Shown: piece by piece, positions 22,842-35,494 of the stretch
How positions within the stretch are numbered: position 1 is the stretch's first letter
How the letters are laid out: each line of letters opens with the position of its first letter
Assembly (NCBI RefSeq): GCF_009017415.1
Contig: NC_092407.1
Span: forward strand, 806,001-870,000
Direction: 5' to 3'
DNA length: 64,000 nucleotides
Source of the DNA: Aspergillus flavus
Taxonomy: Eukaryota; Ascomycota; Eurotiomycetes; Eurotiales; Aspergillaceae
Made by a program: the position numbers and the translations under genes
The notes under the pieces: generated by a model
What the model was told of the DNA's origin: nothing
Databases searched by the model: none
Seen by the model: the letters and a program-made list of their open reading frames with translations, nothing else

Positions 22842-23686
22842 ATGGCCGACGCCGGACAGCAACGACCTCTCACAGCTTTCGCTCCGCCGCCTCCTTTGTG
22901 GAAACACTTCACGCCGGATAATCTCAAAAAGCTAGACGAGATCAAGAAAAATGCATCCAAAGGCGAGGACGGAAAACCGCAGAAGAAGAAGTGGACGCCA
23001 ACTGAATTGCGGGCTCTCGACGTACCACCAGAGCTTCATTTTCTCGTTCCGCCAGAGATACCCAAATCAGGCCATTACAGTGTATTCGGAGAACTACAAA
23101 GCGTACGTATATTGATTGCTCGTGTCTGTCACTGTGGATCCTAGCTTACAAGCAATTACAGCTCTCCACGGCTCTCCCTTCCCTCCAAGATCAAGGCATT
23201 ACACAGCTTTATCCTTCCCCGCCGACAGGTGACGCCGACCGGGAACAGCCCTCAGAGCCTTCCCAGCCACTGAATCACGCGTATTATCTCCTCAAGATCA
23301 GCAAATCGTTGCTTCTAAACTTCCTGGAATTCGTGGGCATTCTTTCAGTAGCCCCTGAGCAGTTCGAATCCAAAGTGGAGGACTTGCGCAATTTGTTCAT
23401 CAACGCGCATCATCTTCTGAACCTGTATCGACCTCACCAAGCGCGGGAATCTCTCATTCTGATGATGGAGGAACAGCTGAGTCGCACCAGGGAGGAGATT
23501 CAGCAAATGGACAAATTAAAGGAGGAAATTACTGGGGCCCTCGAACAACTGAAGAAGGACGGGGTTGACGTGGACGCAGCACCCATCGAGGCTCCTGATA
23601 ATGACACGAAGAAACCCAATGTCTCAGAAGAAAAAGCAATTGAAGATACGCGCTTGGTCTGGGAACTCTTGGATGAAAACAATTGA
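22842..23686 (+). CDS. med7: Mediator of RNA polymerase II transcription subunit 7
   Basis: Two exons, 22842-23102 and 23162-23686 (intron 59 nt), giving 261 aa. MED7 features are the N-terminal [29 protein letters not shown], the block [21 protein letters not shown], and the helical [22 protein letters not shown] followed by a coiled coil ([20 protein letters not shown]). MED7 pairs with MED21 and MED31 in the Mediator middle module in the nucleus. A Lys/Glu-rich insert near residues 30-50 is mild. Nothing irregular. Confidence 0.95.
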
Positions 23687-24908
23687 GGCTGAACTTTTGG
23701 TCAATATGAAGCACCTAGTTCCCAGCTTCTCAGTCGTCCGATACCATGCCCTTCGTGCATAACAAGTCTATTGTGGTAGCGTTGACTACATCGTCTACGC
23801 TCTGAAACCCACAGAAGTAGCAGCAAGGAATGCATAGCTTGAGTCAACAGTCCAATACGCCGTTTCTTTCGCAACAGTGATCAGTTCCTCGAGCGGGCAG
23901 TCCGCAGTGCCGGAATGTGGCAGTTTGTCCTACAGTGCAACATGCGCAGCCCCCAACAATCATCTAATGTGAGCCTTCGAGCATCTGTTTTCGGCATCCT
24001 TGCTTGAGCTCCATCCATATCCACTTTACATAGCGGAGCATGGTTGATCCGAAATGGTCACGTGCGGCGCTAATTACGTGCATTTAAATCCCACCAAATT
24101 TTCTCGTGACAACTATTTTCATGTTGACCTTCATCCACACCTCGACATGAGCAGAATAGTCTTGTCTGCTTGGCTTGATGATGCCTGAAGAATTGGACTG
24201 TTTTGAGTGTCTATTCGGCATTTTCGACAAACAACTACTCCTTGCAACTTGTAACAAGCTTGGTAAGTTTATACTGTTGTTTTTACCTTCGCTACTATGA
24301 TGATTATGCCAATTATTCTTTGTTTCAACCCCATCTGAGAGCACACAAAAGTGCTTTTTGATTATATCTGTGCATATAATATCTGAGAATTCGAGCTACA
24401 AGGCTTGATTTTGAAAATTTTCTTTGCAAAACATTGTCGATGACGTGAACCTTTTGCTGACTGTTTTCAAATAGGTTTCTCCAACGATTACAAAGCCATT
24501 GGTAGTCATGAATATAATATCTGCAATTTACATTATACAATCTTGATCATTCTTCATAGTCTAAGCCTGTAACATAAGCCCTATGTTGTAATAGTTGTAT
24601 CCCACAAGATGAATCTGGGAGTAATCCACTCAGTCGAGAAATCCCGAGAAAATTAGTCACAGTACGGAGTACCAAAACAGCAAAACCAAAATATAACCAC
24701 ACGGTACCATCATTTTTCAAACCCGCTAGGTATATACCATCGGTCTCCCGAAAGGAAAAAAAAAAGAAAAGAAAAGAAGACAAAAGCATAAAATACGCCT
24801 GACCCAAGACTTGAACACCCATATATACCATACCTACCATAACTTCACACCCCATAACCAGTCCAGTCCCTAAAGAATACCCCAAGAACACCGCGACCTA
24901 AGCCAAAT
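23687..24908. other. Intergenic 1.2 kb, convergent 3' ends
   Basis: Between MED7 (+) and the next regulator (-). AT-rich, with short frames at 24084-24344, 24325-24540 and 24547-24891 that lack protein features. An A-rich AAAAAAAAAGAAAAG tract lies near 24758. Confidence 0.55.
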
Positions 24909-27267
24909 CTAACGAGAACCCTCATTCCACGCTTTTTCAATAGCACAAGTAGCAAGTCTATACAACTCGGAGACGAAGTCGGCCACGAGCTTGATGTGCA
25001 CGATCTCCGCGACTGCGAAGGGCTGTCGCGAGAATAATCGCTCCATCATACCCGTTGCTGTTCGAAGGAGGCGCACGTCCTTTGTGGCCTGCGGGTCGGA
25101 TGGGTTCTGGAGGATGTTGCAGAAGATTGCGAGGAGGGCGGACATGGGGTAGAAGATTAGGGTCCTGGGTGGTGGTATGTTAGCTTGGGATTGGATTGTG
25201 GATGTAGGTAGGTAGATCTTGTGAGGCTTACCAGAAAATTCCGTCGACGAGGACATGCTCCGCGGCTTCGATGTAGAGGAGGGTCGAACGACTGGCTTCG
25301 ACGGAGAGCGCGAGGCTGGAACTCACGCCGTCCATCACGCCGCCTTGGCCCTTGGCCCAGGATTTGCAGCGGCTGCTGGCCTGGTGGATGATTGTCATGC
25401 AGAGGTGGTAGTTTAGGCGCAGCATGACGGAGTGCATGCTGACGTTTGGGTCGGGGGTTTCGTGGGAGAAGGACAAGGTTGGTCGCCATTCGAGAGGGAT
25501 GGACATTCGCCAGCGCTCCAGCTCGTCGTCGAGCTCGCGGATGTCTTTTAGAATCTCAGCGTCGGTTTTCTTGAGAGCCTTGAATGAGTAGAGTGTGCTG
25601 TAGGCGCGTGACTTGATGATACTCAGGCGAAGGTCGACAGGAAAGAGCGGATATCCTGTTATTTCGGTCCTTGGTATTTCCTTGGCGAAATGGTGTACCT
25701 TGATGTCTTCGTACAATTGTTCGACGTAGCCGGTTGGCAACGTTAGATCGCAGTTTTCGTCTGTGAACATCTGGGGTTGCCCAATCCGAATGCAGACATC
25801 TTTCTCAACGGTGAAGCAAAGCCAGAAGATAATTCTGAGTTGCCGTTGTACTCGAGAGCGATGGTCTCCGGCAGTTGTTTTTGGGTATTCAGTTTCGTCT
25901 GGAAGGGAAGTATGAGCACCTAGCATGAATAGCATGCGTGCTACAAGAGTGCCGAAGTAGTTTGCAGATTGCAGGCTACCGGTGATTAGCTCGTACAAGG
26001 CCTGGTTCAAGGACTCATATCAGTGGTCAAATATAAGTAGTAGTGAACGATGCCGATCAGATGTACGACTCATGATGAAATGGCTTATGCTTGCCAATCC
26101 AAGTCGGGGCGAGGAAGAGATGTAGGAGGGACAGTATCATTTCGAAGCTTACCAGTGATGCAACTGCCTGGACACCATCCAGTGTTGGAGTCCCTTGCAG
26201 AATCTGGGGTATCAGAAGATGTGCTTTCATAAAGTATTTCTCGCCATCAACAGGTGGGGGCTGAAGTGCTATCCCTTCATGACAGGGTTCCATGATAAGA
26301 GACGAGAATGCCATAAAAGCAAAGATGCACGCTCTTAAACTTGACTCTGCGTAGCAAGAATCGGGCTGAGGCTGCTGATAGACGGCATCGATGGTCTCCT
26401 GGAATAGCTCTTTGTCCACAATGGGAAATATGCTCTGCATAAGGGATAACCGATATCTTTCAAGATGAAGCTCCACGACGGTTCTATCCGGAAGATCAAA
26501 TATAGCCCCCGTCTGCAAATCGCTGTACATTGCACATGTATTCAATGCACGTTGTTTCTCCCATGGAGGCCTAGTAGGACTTAGCTTTTCGACGTCGACC
26601 TTTTGCCCAGTTCGCGATTGAACCCATTCCTGGCCCTCGGGTAACAAGAACGGGATGCCTGTGAGCTGGCTCACAACGCTCATCTCTCGTCCTGCGAAAT
26701 GGAGTGGCACCGAAGACGGTAGGGGCGATTGGCCGTGCGACGGTCCAGGCAACCTTATCCCGAACCCACTCGGTCCAGAAGAGCTAGGAGACACATTGGG
26801 CGCTAGAAGGGAGATTGTCAGTCCTACGATGTGTGCATTTGAAGATCAGGCAGACAAACTGGGCTCTCTGAACAGGCTATCTGTTAGGAGTTTCTCTATC
26901 CGGTCGATGCGCTCGGCCAGGCCGGTAGTTTTTTGTTGACTGTAAGATAGGGTGGTAAGTTAGTGTCTTGTGGGAAATGGTGGTTTGGCTTTTCCTATGG
27001 CATACGTATTTGCATTTGTCTTATCTTTGCGTCTTTTATGTATGACTCGCTCAAATGTACATGGGATATTGTGGTGACTACACCAGTTACACTGTGGCAC
27101 AGCTGCGTCACACTTGATCTATGCATGGATAAGCATTATGCCCACAGCCAGGGACACTGCAGTGATACCTTGCGTTTATAGCATGCGTCACAGGCTCTCG
27201 CTGTGCGCTTCCTAGGCTGTCGGGTTTCATCCTCCGATCTCTCGGCGGATGTTGGAGACGGATACAT
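24909..27267 (-). CDS. Zn2Cys6 transcription factor with coiled coil
   Basis: Six exons on the minus strand: 27267-27169, 27118-27006, 26939-26860, 26802-26153, 26001-25232 and 25164-24909; phases agree and give 655 aa. The zinc cluster is split by intron 1: ACDACYKRK joins IKCDAAVPQCNWCSHHNIPC. A basic linker and a short coiled coil (LAERIDRIEKLL) for dimerisation follow, then the fungal-specific middle domain (for example YFGTLVARMLFMLGAH and GQPQMFTDENCDLTLP). An in-frame stop precedes the ATG, fixing the start. The family acts in the nucleus on carbon or secondary metabolism genes. Target unknown, and no metabolic neighbour suggests one. Confidence 0.88.
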
Positions 27268-28322
27268 GGATAGTCAGCCTCCACAGAGACTAGCAGCAGT
27301 AGTGTGAAGAGACTCCGATCGATCAACGTCGTCAATTTGAGAGGCGGGACCACAACGGGGGAGGCGAAAAGGAAGTCCGACTGCCGCTGACTAAAGATAA
27401 CAGAGACAGAAACTTCATTAAAGATAGTGTAAGGGGTGTTGGGGGGACCCAAAAGGCAAATCTTTTTGTTTTAAAGCATTTTCTATAGGGGATTGATCTA
27501 TAATATGTCGGGAATTTTTCTCTCCGTGGCCGAAACCCCGACAAGGCCCGAGGGAGGATGACAGAATCGAGACATTTCATCGAAATTCGAAACTGCAGAA
27601 AAGTTTAGTTAACGACGATCTCCCCGTGACTAAGCGGTGATAAGATCCCCATTTTCATATTAATCAATCAATCAGAACGCCTGGTGACGGGTCTAACTCG
27701 TCCCAAATTTCGGGAACGCTCACCTTAAAAGCCACAAGAAGTTAACTATCGCCGACCAAACCGTAATGTCTATCCACTAATTGTTAGTTGCTGCCTATCG
27801 CAGAGCTGAGGTTGTGCTAAGCTTAGATAACTTAGTTCTATTTATATATATAGAAGTAAGACAGGAGGCGTTCTATTACGTTCTCGGTACCCCTTCCCAT
27901 TGAGCTCACTAAATACTAAGCTTCGAGTCTTAGGGCCTTCAAGTTGTACAGAGATGAGTAGGTGAATATATGTTCGGACTACTAGTCCAGATACATCAGG
28001 AACGAACCTAACTCTAGTGGAATATAGCAAACACAAACGTATCGTGCGGGGATCTGCAAAAGGCCAGCCTGCAGCTTATGCGATTATGGTATCAAACGTT
28101 GAAATACAAAAACTATTCGAAAACATGTCCCTGTAAAGCCAGCCACAAGTATCGCGCAAAGATCTGAGGTTGGCGCTGAGTGAGATCGGACATTGTGTTC
28201 AAGTTTGGCTCATACTGTACAATCCGGTCGCTGACTACCGGATAACGCAACAGACAATCTACAAAAATCAGACGTGACGCGCAGTCGGGATATGATCAGT
28301 ACAATGACAACAGGAGTCTGTC
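27268..28322. other. Intergenic 1.05 kb
   Basis: Promoter of the preceding regulator and 3' flank of the kinase gene. Small minus-strand frames at 27332-27580 and 27842-28036 have no family features. Nothing else seen. Confidence 0.6.
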
Positions 28323-29724
28323 TTAGCGTGAGCTGCCAGCAAGCTCGTCATCATCTGGCAAATCCTTAATGACGTCTTTCAGGATCTGGATCAATTCGTC
28401 AATGTCCGGTCGATCTGCTGGTTCGACTTGCAAACACTTCCGAACGACATCCTTCACAGGCGCACTGATCGTTGTTGTAGCATCTTTGCGAGACTCATCG
28501 CCTGCTTTGCCCTTGCCCTTACTGGTACCAGGTTTCTCATCAGGGAAACGCCAGTCTCCACCCAGGACGCACATACTTAGGCTACCACCGGTCTCCTCGC
28601 TACGTGCTTCAAAGGGGCTCTTGCCTACCAAGCAAGCGTAGAGAGTACACCCCAAAGACCAGATGTCGACTTTAGTGTCGATTATGGAGCCGGTCTTCAC
28701 ATCAAAAAGCTCTGGTGCTCGGTATGGCATCGTACTATGCTCTGCAGCAGTATCTTGGACTGCCAAAGCAAGTGAACGCGAAGTGATAGCAATGGGGCTG
28801 GGGGCGAGGGAACCGAGATCCATCAGCACTGGTGTTTGTCCATCATCATCAATCATGATGTTGCCTAGTATTGTTAGCTATGTGGCTTAGCCCGCGGGGT
28901 TGGCAATAGGGGGCGGGGGGGGGGAGTTCGTCTACCAGGCTTGATATCTCTATGTGCGTATGGGCGCAAACCTCCGTCTTGCACGCCTTCTTGACTCCTT
29001 GTGACCTCATCATCCATCAATGGTTCGTTCTCGGAATCTTCATCATCTGCCACCTGGGTTGCTCGGCGCTTAGGCTTGCTCATGCGCATGGATGTATCGA
29101 CCTCTTCGCCTTCCCTTCTTACTGCCTTCGCCTTGCGAGTAGGCCCGGCACCGCTCTTGACACGATATTGATGCATGGCCCGGAGCGCAGTGGCGACGCC
29201 CAGCATCAGCACCATCAATCGCTTCTCCGGAAATCGAGTTTGGTTGACTAGGTTGGCATTGATGGCATCCTGTAGATTCCCTCGTTGATAGTAAGGCAGG
29301 AGGATATAAACAGTCTTCGACCCGGCTTCTCCGCCATCGGCGCGGAACTTCGAACCTGACTCGGTGGACACAGAGTGATCAATCGAATGGATGATATTGG
29401 ATTGTGATGCGAACAGATTATAGGCCTCTACCTCCTTCAGTGCTTGAGAGACCGACTCCTGACCAAAGGGGCATCGGATCTTTTTCAGCGCAAACAGCTC
29501 CGAGGTGGCTTTGTCTTGAACTAGGTACACGTAGGAGAAACCACCCTAACATTGAATTAGTAGGAGCCCGATAGACTAAGACTAATTGAACTCTAATATC
29601 TTACCTCACCCAGAAGGCGGAGCATTTTAAAGCTGCGATTGTTGATCTTGAGCTGCGGCGTGCTGGGGAAGCAGCACATGCAATCGGTAAAGTTATACAG
29701 GAGGTCGAAGAAATATTGCGCCAT
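28323..29724 (-). CDS. env7: Serine/threonine kinase, ENV7/STK16 (NAK) type
   Basis: Three exons on the minus strand: 29724-29605, 29545-28936 and 28864-28323, giving 423 aa. The glycine loop LLGEGGFSYVY is formed across intron 1, LKKIRCPF carries the ATP-site Lys, HRDIKPG joins NIMID across intron 2, and DLGS replaces the usual DFG, as in STK16/ENV7. MPYRAPELFDV and DIWSLGCTLYA complete the C lobe. The N terminus holds CMCC within the first 20 residues, a likely palmitoylation site for vacuole or Golgi membranes. A charged insert (KAKAVRREGEEVD to DSENEPLMDDE) enlarges the region before the catalytic loop, as is common in fungal members. Yeast Env7 restrains vacuole fusion. Confidence 0.92.
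28911..28924. repeat. Homopolymeric G tract in kinase intron
   Basis: Runs of five and eight G separated by one C lie inside intron 2 of the kinase gene (C-rich on the coding strand), close to the 5' splice site. Confidence 0.8.
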
Positions 29725-31035
29725 TTTCAATTGATCACGCTCGTAACATCCAGCTAGACTGTCGAATCAATGCGCACTGTATGGTTTGATCTGTTTATCG
29801 TGGTGCTGAGTCGGTTCCTCCGCAAGGCCAGCCGATGGTTTGAATGTGAGCGGAGACAGGGAAATGAAGAGAGGAGAATAGGTGCGGCAAGGGAGAGAAG
29901 GCCTGTATGCAATCGAACCGCAAGGAAGAAAGTTCAGGAGATTGTATGTTTTGGAATGAAACGCAAATTGAGGAGAATACCACTTATGGAGTGGTAGATC
30001 TTGTTTGGAAGTATACTGCTGTGGTTGGGAGTAAGCCAGAAATCAGCCAACTGATAATGATGAGGTGGAAGATATGATGAATAATAAGGCCGAGGCGGCT
30101 GTAGTAGCCCGTGCAACCAGTACACCTCGTTACGTCTACAGAACAAGCAGTACACAAATTATACATTAGCTTGCAATCAACACTCACCAAAAACGCTGTG
30201 ACATTGTATATATTTAGTACTACGAAGGTTCATTTATGCTGATGTTATGTCAAAGATGATAATATGACCAGAGAGTACTTCATTGAACACGTTAATTGGG
30301 TTAAATTGAGACTTATTGATAGATTACGACAATACTAGCCCTGAATTGGGCCAGACAATGCAGTCTAACAGTCTGACCAGGGAGATCAAAGGCTTTTCCA
30401 TGTTGATGGAGTACAGTCAAACTACCGTCAATGTTACCAGTCACGTTCATCGGACATGAGGATCATCGGGAGCAACTGAACACAGTAGGCGGTCTGGGCC
30501 AAAAGATCCCTGCACCCTGTTGCCCGAGCAGGTGGTTGTTGTCTGTATTGTACAGTAACTGGCGGTAAAGCCACTAAACACTCACACATGGGTGGAGCAT
30601 GAACCCATGGTTCGTTCGTGTGGTTGTTTATGTTTGCTGCAATTATCATTGGAACTAACCCCTGGGATGCATGTTGACAATTCTGGGGATGAATTGAAAC
30701 AATTTGTTTTTACATTGACTCGAGAGAAACTGTGTGGCGATCGACTCAATTCTTTCTTCTTCGGTGGTCCCCTCGCTGCCCGACCAGAACAGGAAGAAAC
30801 CAGCGCAGAAAATCCTCCGATCCTCCTAATTACTAGTTTGCTCAGACTATCAACATTATGACTGCCGGTCTATGATCAGTCACGCAGTTACCTCCGTCTT
30901 CGCAGCTTATCCCTTCATTCGATATCGGACTTGTTTTCTACGCTGAGTTCCTTTCTTAAACCTCGAATGATTTAATATCCCGCTTAATACTCCCTCGTCC
31001 CCTCGGTCAAGGTCAATCATTTTCTCGACACCCTG
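29725..31035. promoter_or_regulatory. 1.3 kb bidirectional promoter region
   Basis: Between the divergent kinase (-) and CLIP-170 (+) genes. Short frames on both strands (29770-29997, 29934-30190, 30434-30649, 30592-30861) lack family features. The last 150 nt before the CLIP gene are C/T-rich, typical of fungal core promoters. Confidence 0.5.
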
Positions 31036-33057
31036 ATGGCGCCCCTCGACGACATCCAGGTCGGTGACCTGGTAAACGTTCCCGGGGGTATGTATGGTAC
31101 TATAAAGTATCTAGGAGGGGTGGCTGGCAAACCAGGGAAATTTGCTGGCATTGAACTGGCAGCTGAGCATGCCAGACGAGGGAAGAACAGTGGAGATGTG
31201 GAAGGGAAGAAATACTTCTCAACCTCCACCCCGGGATCGGGCATCTTCGTGCCCATGAACAACAACAAGTACGTCACGAAACGTTTATCAGCGCCCAGTA
31301 TTCCTAGTGTAAACCCTCCGACTCCCTCCCGACCCATCAACTTCAGCAAATCCGTCGGCCCGGGTCTGAGCCCCGCGGTTCGAACCCCCCGTCCTGTGAG
31401 GCGACCTTCACTTCCACGAGCTGAATCCCCACGGGGCCCGCCGCCCTCAAAATTGAGTCTCACTGGATTACGCACTCCGTCTGGGGCCTCCAGAGCCGCG
31501 AGTTCGAATGGCCGCCCACGGAGTCCAGTCAAGGCGCCGTTCCGCACGTCGACCAGCCGACCACCCTCTCGCCTGAGTGTAGACGATGACATCCAATCTA
31601 CGAGGTCCTCGGATATTCAGCGGAAAGCCATGGCTGCGGAGGTGCAGGAGCTGACAGACCAGGTTAGGAGTCTGGAGAAGCAGCTCCTGGACCGCGACAG
31701 ACAGTTGGATGAACAGGCAAACACGTTAGCCGAATTCCACAGAATGCTAGAGGAGTTTGAGGGGTCAGATTCTCTTTCCATTCGCGCTCAGCTGCGTGAG
31801 AAGAATGAGAAGATTGCTCAGCTGACGACGGAGTTCGACCTCCATCGGGCCGATTTCAGGAGCACTTTGGATACCTTGGAAGTGGCTGCAGCCGAAACTG
31901 AACGGGTATATGAACAGCGCCTAGATGAACTGATGCAGCAAAATAAAGAGCTGCAGGATCGAGGAGAAGATGTTGAAGCCGTTGCTAGGCAACTAAAGCA
32001 GCTCGAAGAGTTGGTCTCGGAATTGGAGGAGGGTCTGGAAGACGCGCGCCGTGGGGAAGCCGAGGCGCGAGCAGAAGTCGAATTTTTACGGGGCGAGGTC
32101 GAACGAACGAAGCTCGAGCTGAAGAAGGAGCGTGAAAGCTCTTCTCATGCGGTCGGGGATGGGCAACAGCATTCAAGAGAGCTCGACCAGAAAGATGATG
32201 AGATCCGCGGTCTGAAAGCTATTATCCATTCTTTAAGTCGGGGTGACCCCGATTTGCATGCACTTGAGCAGAATGAGCTCGGAGCTCCTCAACTGGAATA
32301 TGATTCAGAGCATGTAGCTCACTTGGAACGGCGGGTCGAGGAATTCGAACGTATGACGGAAAGGAAGACTTTCCGTATCGAAGAACTTGAGCATGAACTT
32401 CAGCAGTTACAGCTGAATGGTGACAGTCGTCCTCGCAACCCCGCCACTAATGGCTCGCACTCCTACCACAAATCTTCGAGCTCCATTGGAAAAATCGGCG
32501 GTGAGCATGCCGTCAACCATGCCCATCGGTTATCTGACCGCACCGTGGTCCCTGGTGACTGGCATGATCAATCACAGCATGATGACCAATATCAGGCTTA
32601 CCCCGGACGACTCCGCAGCACTTCGGAATCTTCTCATCAGCGGCTAGAGACTATGCACGAATCTGATGCCCGCTCTGATGACGGCGCTTCTTTGTGGTGC
32701 GAGATTTGTGAAACCGGAGGTCACGATATCCTTAGCTGCACGAATATGTTTGGCGCTGAGCAAAAGAACAAGAGCAACACTGATACCAAGGAGCCCTCTC
32801 AAGAGGACTCAACTGATGAAAAGTTCACACCAGAGACGTCACCGGCTCCCGAGTCTGCACAATCCAATCATGAGGATAGCACGACTCCTCAGAAAACCGG
32901 CCGAGATGTCGTTTTGGAAGGGCTGAAAGGGGTCGCGACGACATCTTCCATGGCTCCCGTGGCAGGCAAGGCGAGCGGAGCCGTTGATGAGTCGAAGTGG
33001 TGTGCACTCTGTGAAAGGGATGGCCATGAAAGCATCGACTGTCCATTTGATGATTAA
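31036..33057 (+). CDS. clipA: CLIP-170 homologue, microtubule plus-end tracking protein
   Basis: One exon, 673 aa. A single N-terminal CAP-Gly domain (about residues 8-82) contains GDLVNVPGGMYGTIKYLG and GKFAGIEL in place of the usual GKNDG. A Ser/Pro/Arg-rich basic linker (about 85-195) precedes long coiled coils (about 200-400 and 430-470). The C terminus has two CCHC zinc knuckles, WCEICETGGHDILSC near 553 and WCALCERDGHESIDC near 655. This order is that of CLIP-170/Bik1/Tip1 and of Aspergillus nidulans ClipA, which binds growing microtubule ends and helps recruit dynein/NudF. The knuckles normally bind dynactin p150 and LIS1. The gene lacks introns, unlike most neighbours. Confidence 0.93.
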   Translation: MAPLDDIQVGDLVNVPGGMYGTIKYLGGVAGKPGKFAGIELAAEHARRGKNSGDVEGKKYFSTSTPGSGIFVPMNNNKYVTKRLSAPSIPSVNPPTPSRPINFSKSVGPGLSPAVRTPRPVRRPSLPRAESPRGPPPSKLSLTGLRTPSGASRAASSNGRPRSPVKAPFRTSTSRPPSRLSVDDDIQSTRSSDIQRKAMAAEVQELTDQVRSLEKQLLDRDRQLDEQANTLAEFHRMLEEFEGSDSLSIRAQLREKNEKIAQLTTEFDLHRADFRSTLDTLEVAAAETERVYEQRLDELMQQNKELQDRGEDVEAVARQLKQLEELVSELEEGLEDARRGEAEARAEVEFLRGEVERTKLELKKERESSSHAVGDGQQHSRELDQKDDEIRGLKAIIHSLSRGDPDLHALEQNELGAPQLEYDSEHVAHLERRVEEFERMTERKTFRIEELEHELQQLQLNGDSRPRNPATNGSHSYHKSSSSIGKIGGEHAVNHAHRLSDRTVVPGDWHDQSQHDDQYQAYPGRLRSTSESSHQRLETMHESDARSDDGASLWCEICETGGHDILSCTNMFGAEQKNKSNTDTKEPSQEDSTDEKFTPETSPAPESAQSNHEDSTTPQKTGRDVVLEGLKGVATTSSMAPVAGKASGAVDESKWCALCERDGHESIDCPFDD

Positions 33058-34782
33058 TGGGGTTCGCTGGTTGAAATATTGGTGTACGAGGTACATGACC
33101 CAGGGATCAGTTCTTTCTGTGGCTTGATACGCTCCTCGCAATGTGATGTGAGATGACGTTCTTATCGGTTAGCGAGTCCGTTCCTGAATTATTTTTAATA
33201 ATGGGTTGGACACATTTTCTTTTCTTGGATGCGCTATACACTGTATTATTCCGGGTCTTTTGTTTTCTCCGCCCTTTCAGTTGCTATCCTGACTCTTTTA
33301 CTATATACCAGCTTAGTTTGTGTGAACCTTACAGAGTACGCCGATCATATCTGTTTAACAGCATGTTCTCTTTCTATGGTCATATTGAATTTTCTTCGCA
33401 AGCGTCACTCGTTCTGGTATGTTTAATCATTTTGTACTTTTGTGTCTGAAACCCCTTAGAGCTGGCCACTCTTACTTCCATTCGTTGTTCACATTCTGTT
33501 CCCTGGCATTCCTCTTACCCGTGGTCAGTCTCAGCCTAATCTAGACTTATACATACATCTTCATCAGACTCTAGGCAGGGTGATGCCCTTGCCCTTCCAT
33601 TTACAGGTTCACCCCTCGCTCTCTTTTGCTTAAGGTTCTAGTAGTCTCCACAAGACATGCTATGCAGGATTTGCCTCTGTCCCTTTTCTTTCTCGTACTT
33701 GTTACCACCATCGCGCTTTGCTCACTCAACAAAGAATAATGAGCATCAACCACGTCGAGTCTGTATTGACTCACACCATCTAGGGCAGGAGATTCAACTA
33801 CTTCACCACTAGTAAGTCAGGCCTAGGTACACATATACTTTGAGGTAATCAGTGTCACTTGATTATATACGCAATATAAACCGCCAAGGCCTCTAGAAAA
33901 CAAATATAAGCCTCTTCAAATTCTTTCACATACATGTAACAGATAGTGTCGAGGTATAAAGAGCTTGAGTTTAACAATTCTTTCAACAGTCCTTGTGGAT
34001 CACTAGGATAGACAGGTTCCAGGAATCCTTCATTGACCTGTAATTGATACATACCCTTCTACCATATAACCAAACCCGTTTCGCTCATACCTTTCTGAAG
34101 GGATCCGCTATTCCCAGCGAAAGACAATAATGAAATGCAAAACTTGACCAAGGGCAAGGGGATTCTGGACGCATATCGAAGTGGTGTAGTACGGCAGCAT
34201 GTCCACCTCGCCTGCCACCCGTTGGTCCTAGCATAGGACGGCGAATCGGATTCCAGCCTTCAGAGGTTTAGTCCAAGGACTTAGAAATAAATCTTTCTCA
34301 GCTTTAATGTTTGCATCCCAGAGCTGTTGTCGCCTACTACCTTAATTTGTATGTTCTATTTGCCGGGGTGGCTGATTCTTTGCGCATTTCGAAGCAATCT
34401 ACTTTTCAACATTGACTTGATTAGGAATGACGGTTTGGCACTCTGATTAGCTTCGAATGATTTCTTAATACTATCAGTTTCAATATCCAAAATATGCATA
34501 TATATATTCTATTCTTGGGGTAGTCTCTGTTCCGAGGTACTTTTGGCTTTTGAGGTAGAACTTGCTGTAACCTTAAATAACGAAGAAGTATAGGTAGATC
34601 AGTTTGAATAATTCAGCTTTTTGACGCCCTCTAATATTCTCTTTCAGTCGGCTACTGACACCCACTCACTATCTTATAGGCAATTATCATCGTTATCATC
34701 ATCATCATCATCATATACACTCCATAAACTCTACATATTACATCAATTATCAAGTTGTTTTAGGAATCATTCCAAGCATCGA
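33058..34782. other. Intergenic 1.7 kb, convergent 3' ends
   Basis: Between clipA (+) and the hydroxyanthranilate dioxygenase gene (-). AT-rich, with no frame of protein character. Contains the ATC microsatellite listed separately. Confidence 0.55.
34687..34714. repeat. ATC trinucleotide microsatellite
   Basis: About seven uninterrupted ATC units, near the 3' end of the dioxygenase gene. Confidence 0.85.
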
Positions 34783-35494
34783 CTACTCAAGGAACCTGGG
34801 AGGCTGTACTAGTTCCCCCTCCTTATACTTCGTTTCCGCAACAGTACCGCAAGCCTTGCACGTCCGTTTTTCCTGATCCGCGCCAAATTCTTCAACAACC
34901 TCTTTCACCTGCGTTCCCAGGTCCGTACACACAAAACGCTTCTCCCATACAATCTCCCCACAGCTCTTACAGTACCACCGCAGAATATCAACCGCACCTT
35001 CAGCTCTAGGTTGCTCCATCACAACACCCACGGTATCCTTGAACCGCACCGGACAGTGAGGCGTGTTGGCAGGTAGCAGGAACAGTGAACCCTCGTGGAT
35101 GGGAATGTCTTGGAACACTGGGGGCGAAGCGGAAGTGTCGACAGTTCTGAGAAGCATTGAGCCTCGATACTGGTAGAAGAACTCTGGGGTTGTATTAATG
35201 TGGTAGTCCGTGCGGGCGTTGGGACCGCCCACGATCATCACTGTGTAGCCGGCTGTTGCCGGGGAGGAGGGGTGGTAGACACAGTAGTTGTTTACTGGGG
35301 GTTGTAGAAGGTGCGAATTGGCTTCAAGCCTGTAGACACATGGTCAGTTCAGTCATGGCATAATTATGTAGCTTCTATAAGATCTTGTCGCATGTTGTGA
35401 CGCATTGCGGGGGAGGGGCAATGATAATAATATAGATGATAGAGCACGGATTGAGAAAGTACCATTTGGGAATGTTCAAAGCCGGGGGAAGCAT
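34783..35494 (-). CDS. bna1: 3-hydroxyanthranilate 3,4-dioxygenase
   Basis: Two exons on the minus strand, a 32-nt first exon 35494-35463 and 35329-34783 (intron 133 nt), giving 192 aa, the usual length. It opens the ring of 3-hydroxyanthranilate in the kynurenine route to quinolinate and NAD in the cytosol. Cupin iron ligands are seen in RTDYHINTTPEFFYQYRG (His and Glu) and PANTPHCPVRF (His). The C-terminal CKSC and CKAC pairs form the structural rubredoxin-like metal site found in fungal and bacterial enzymes. The first exon encodes MLPPALNIPKW up to the split Trp codon. Confidence 0.94.
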
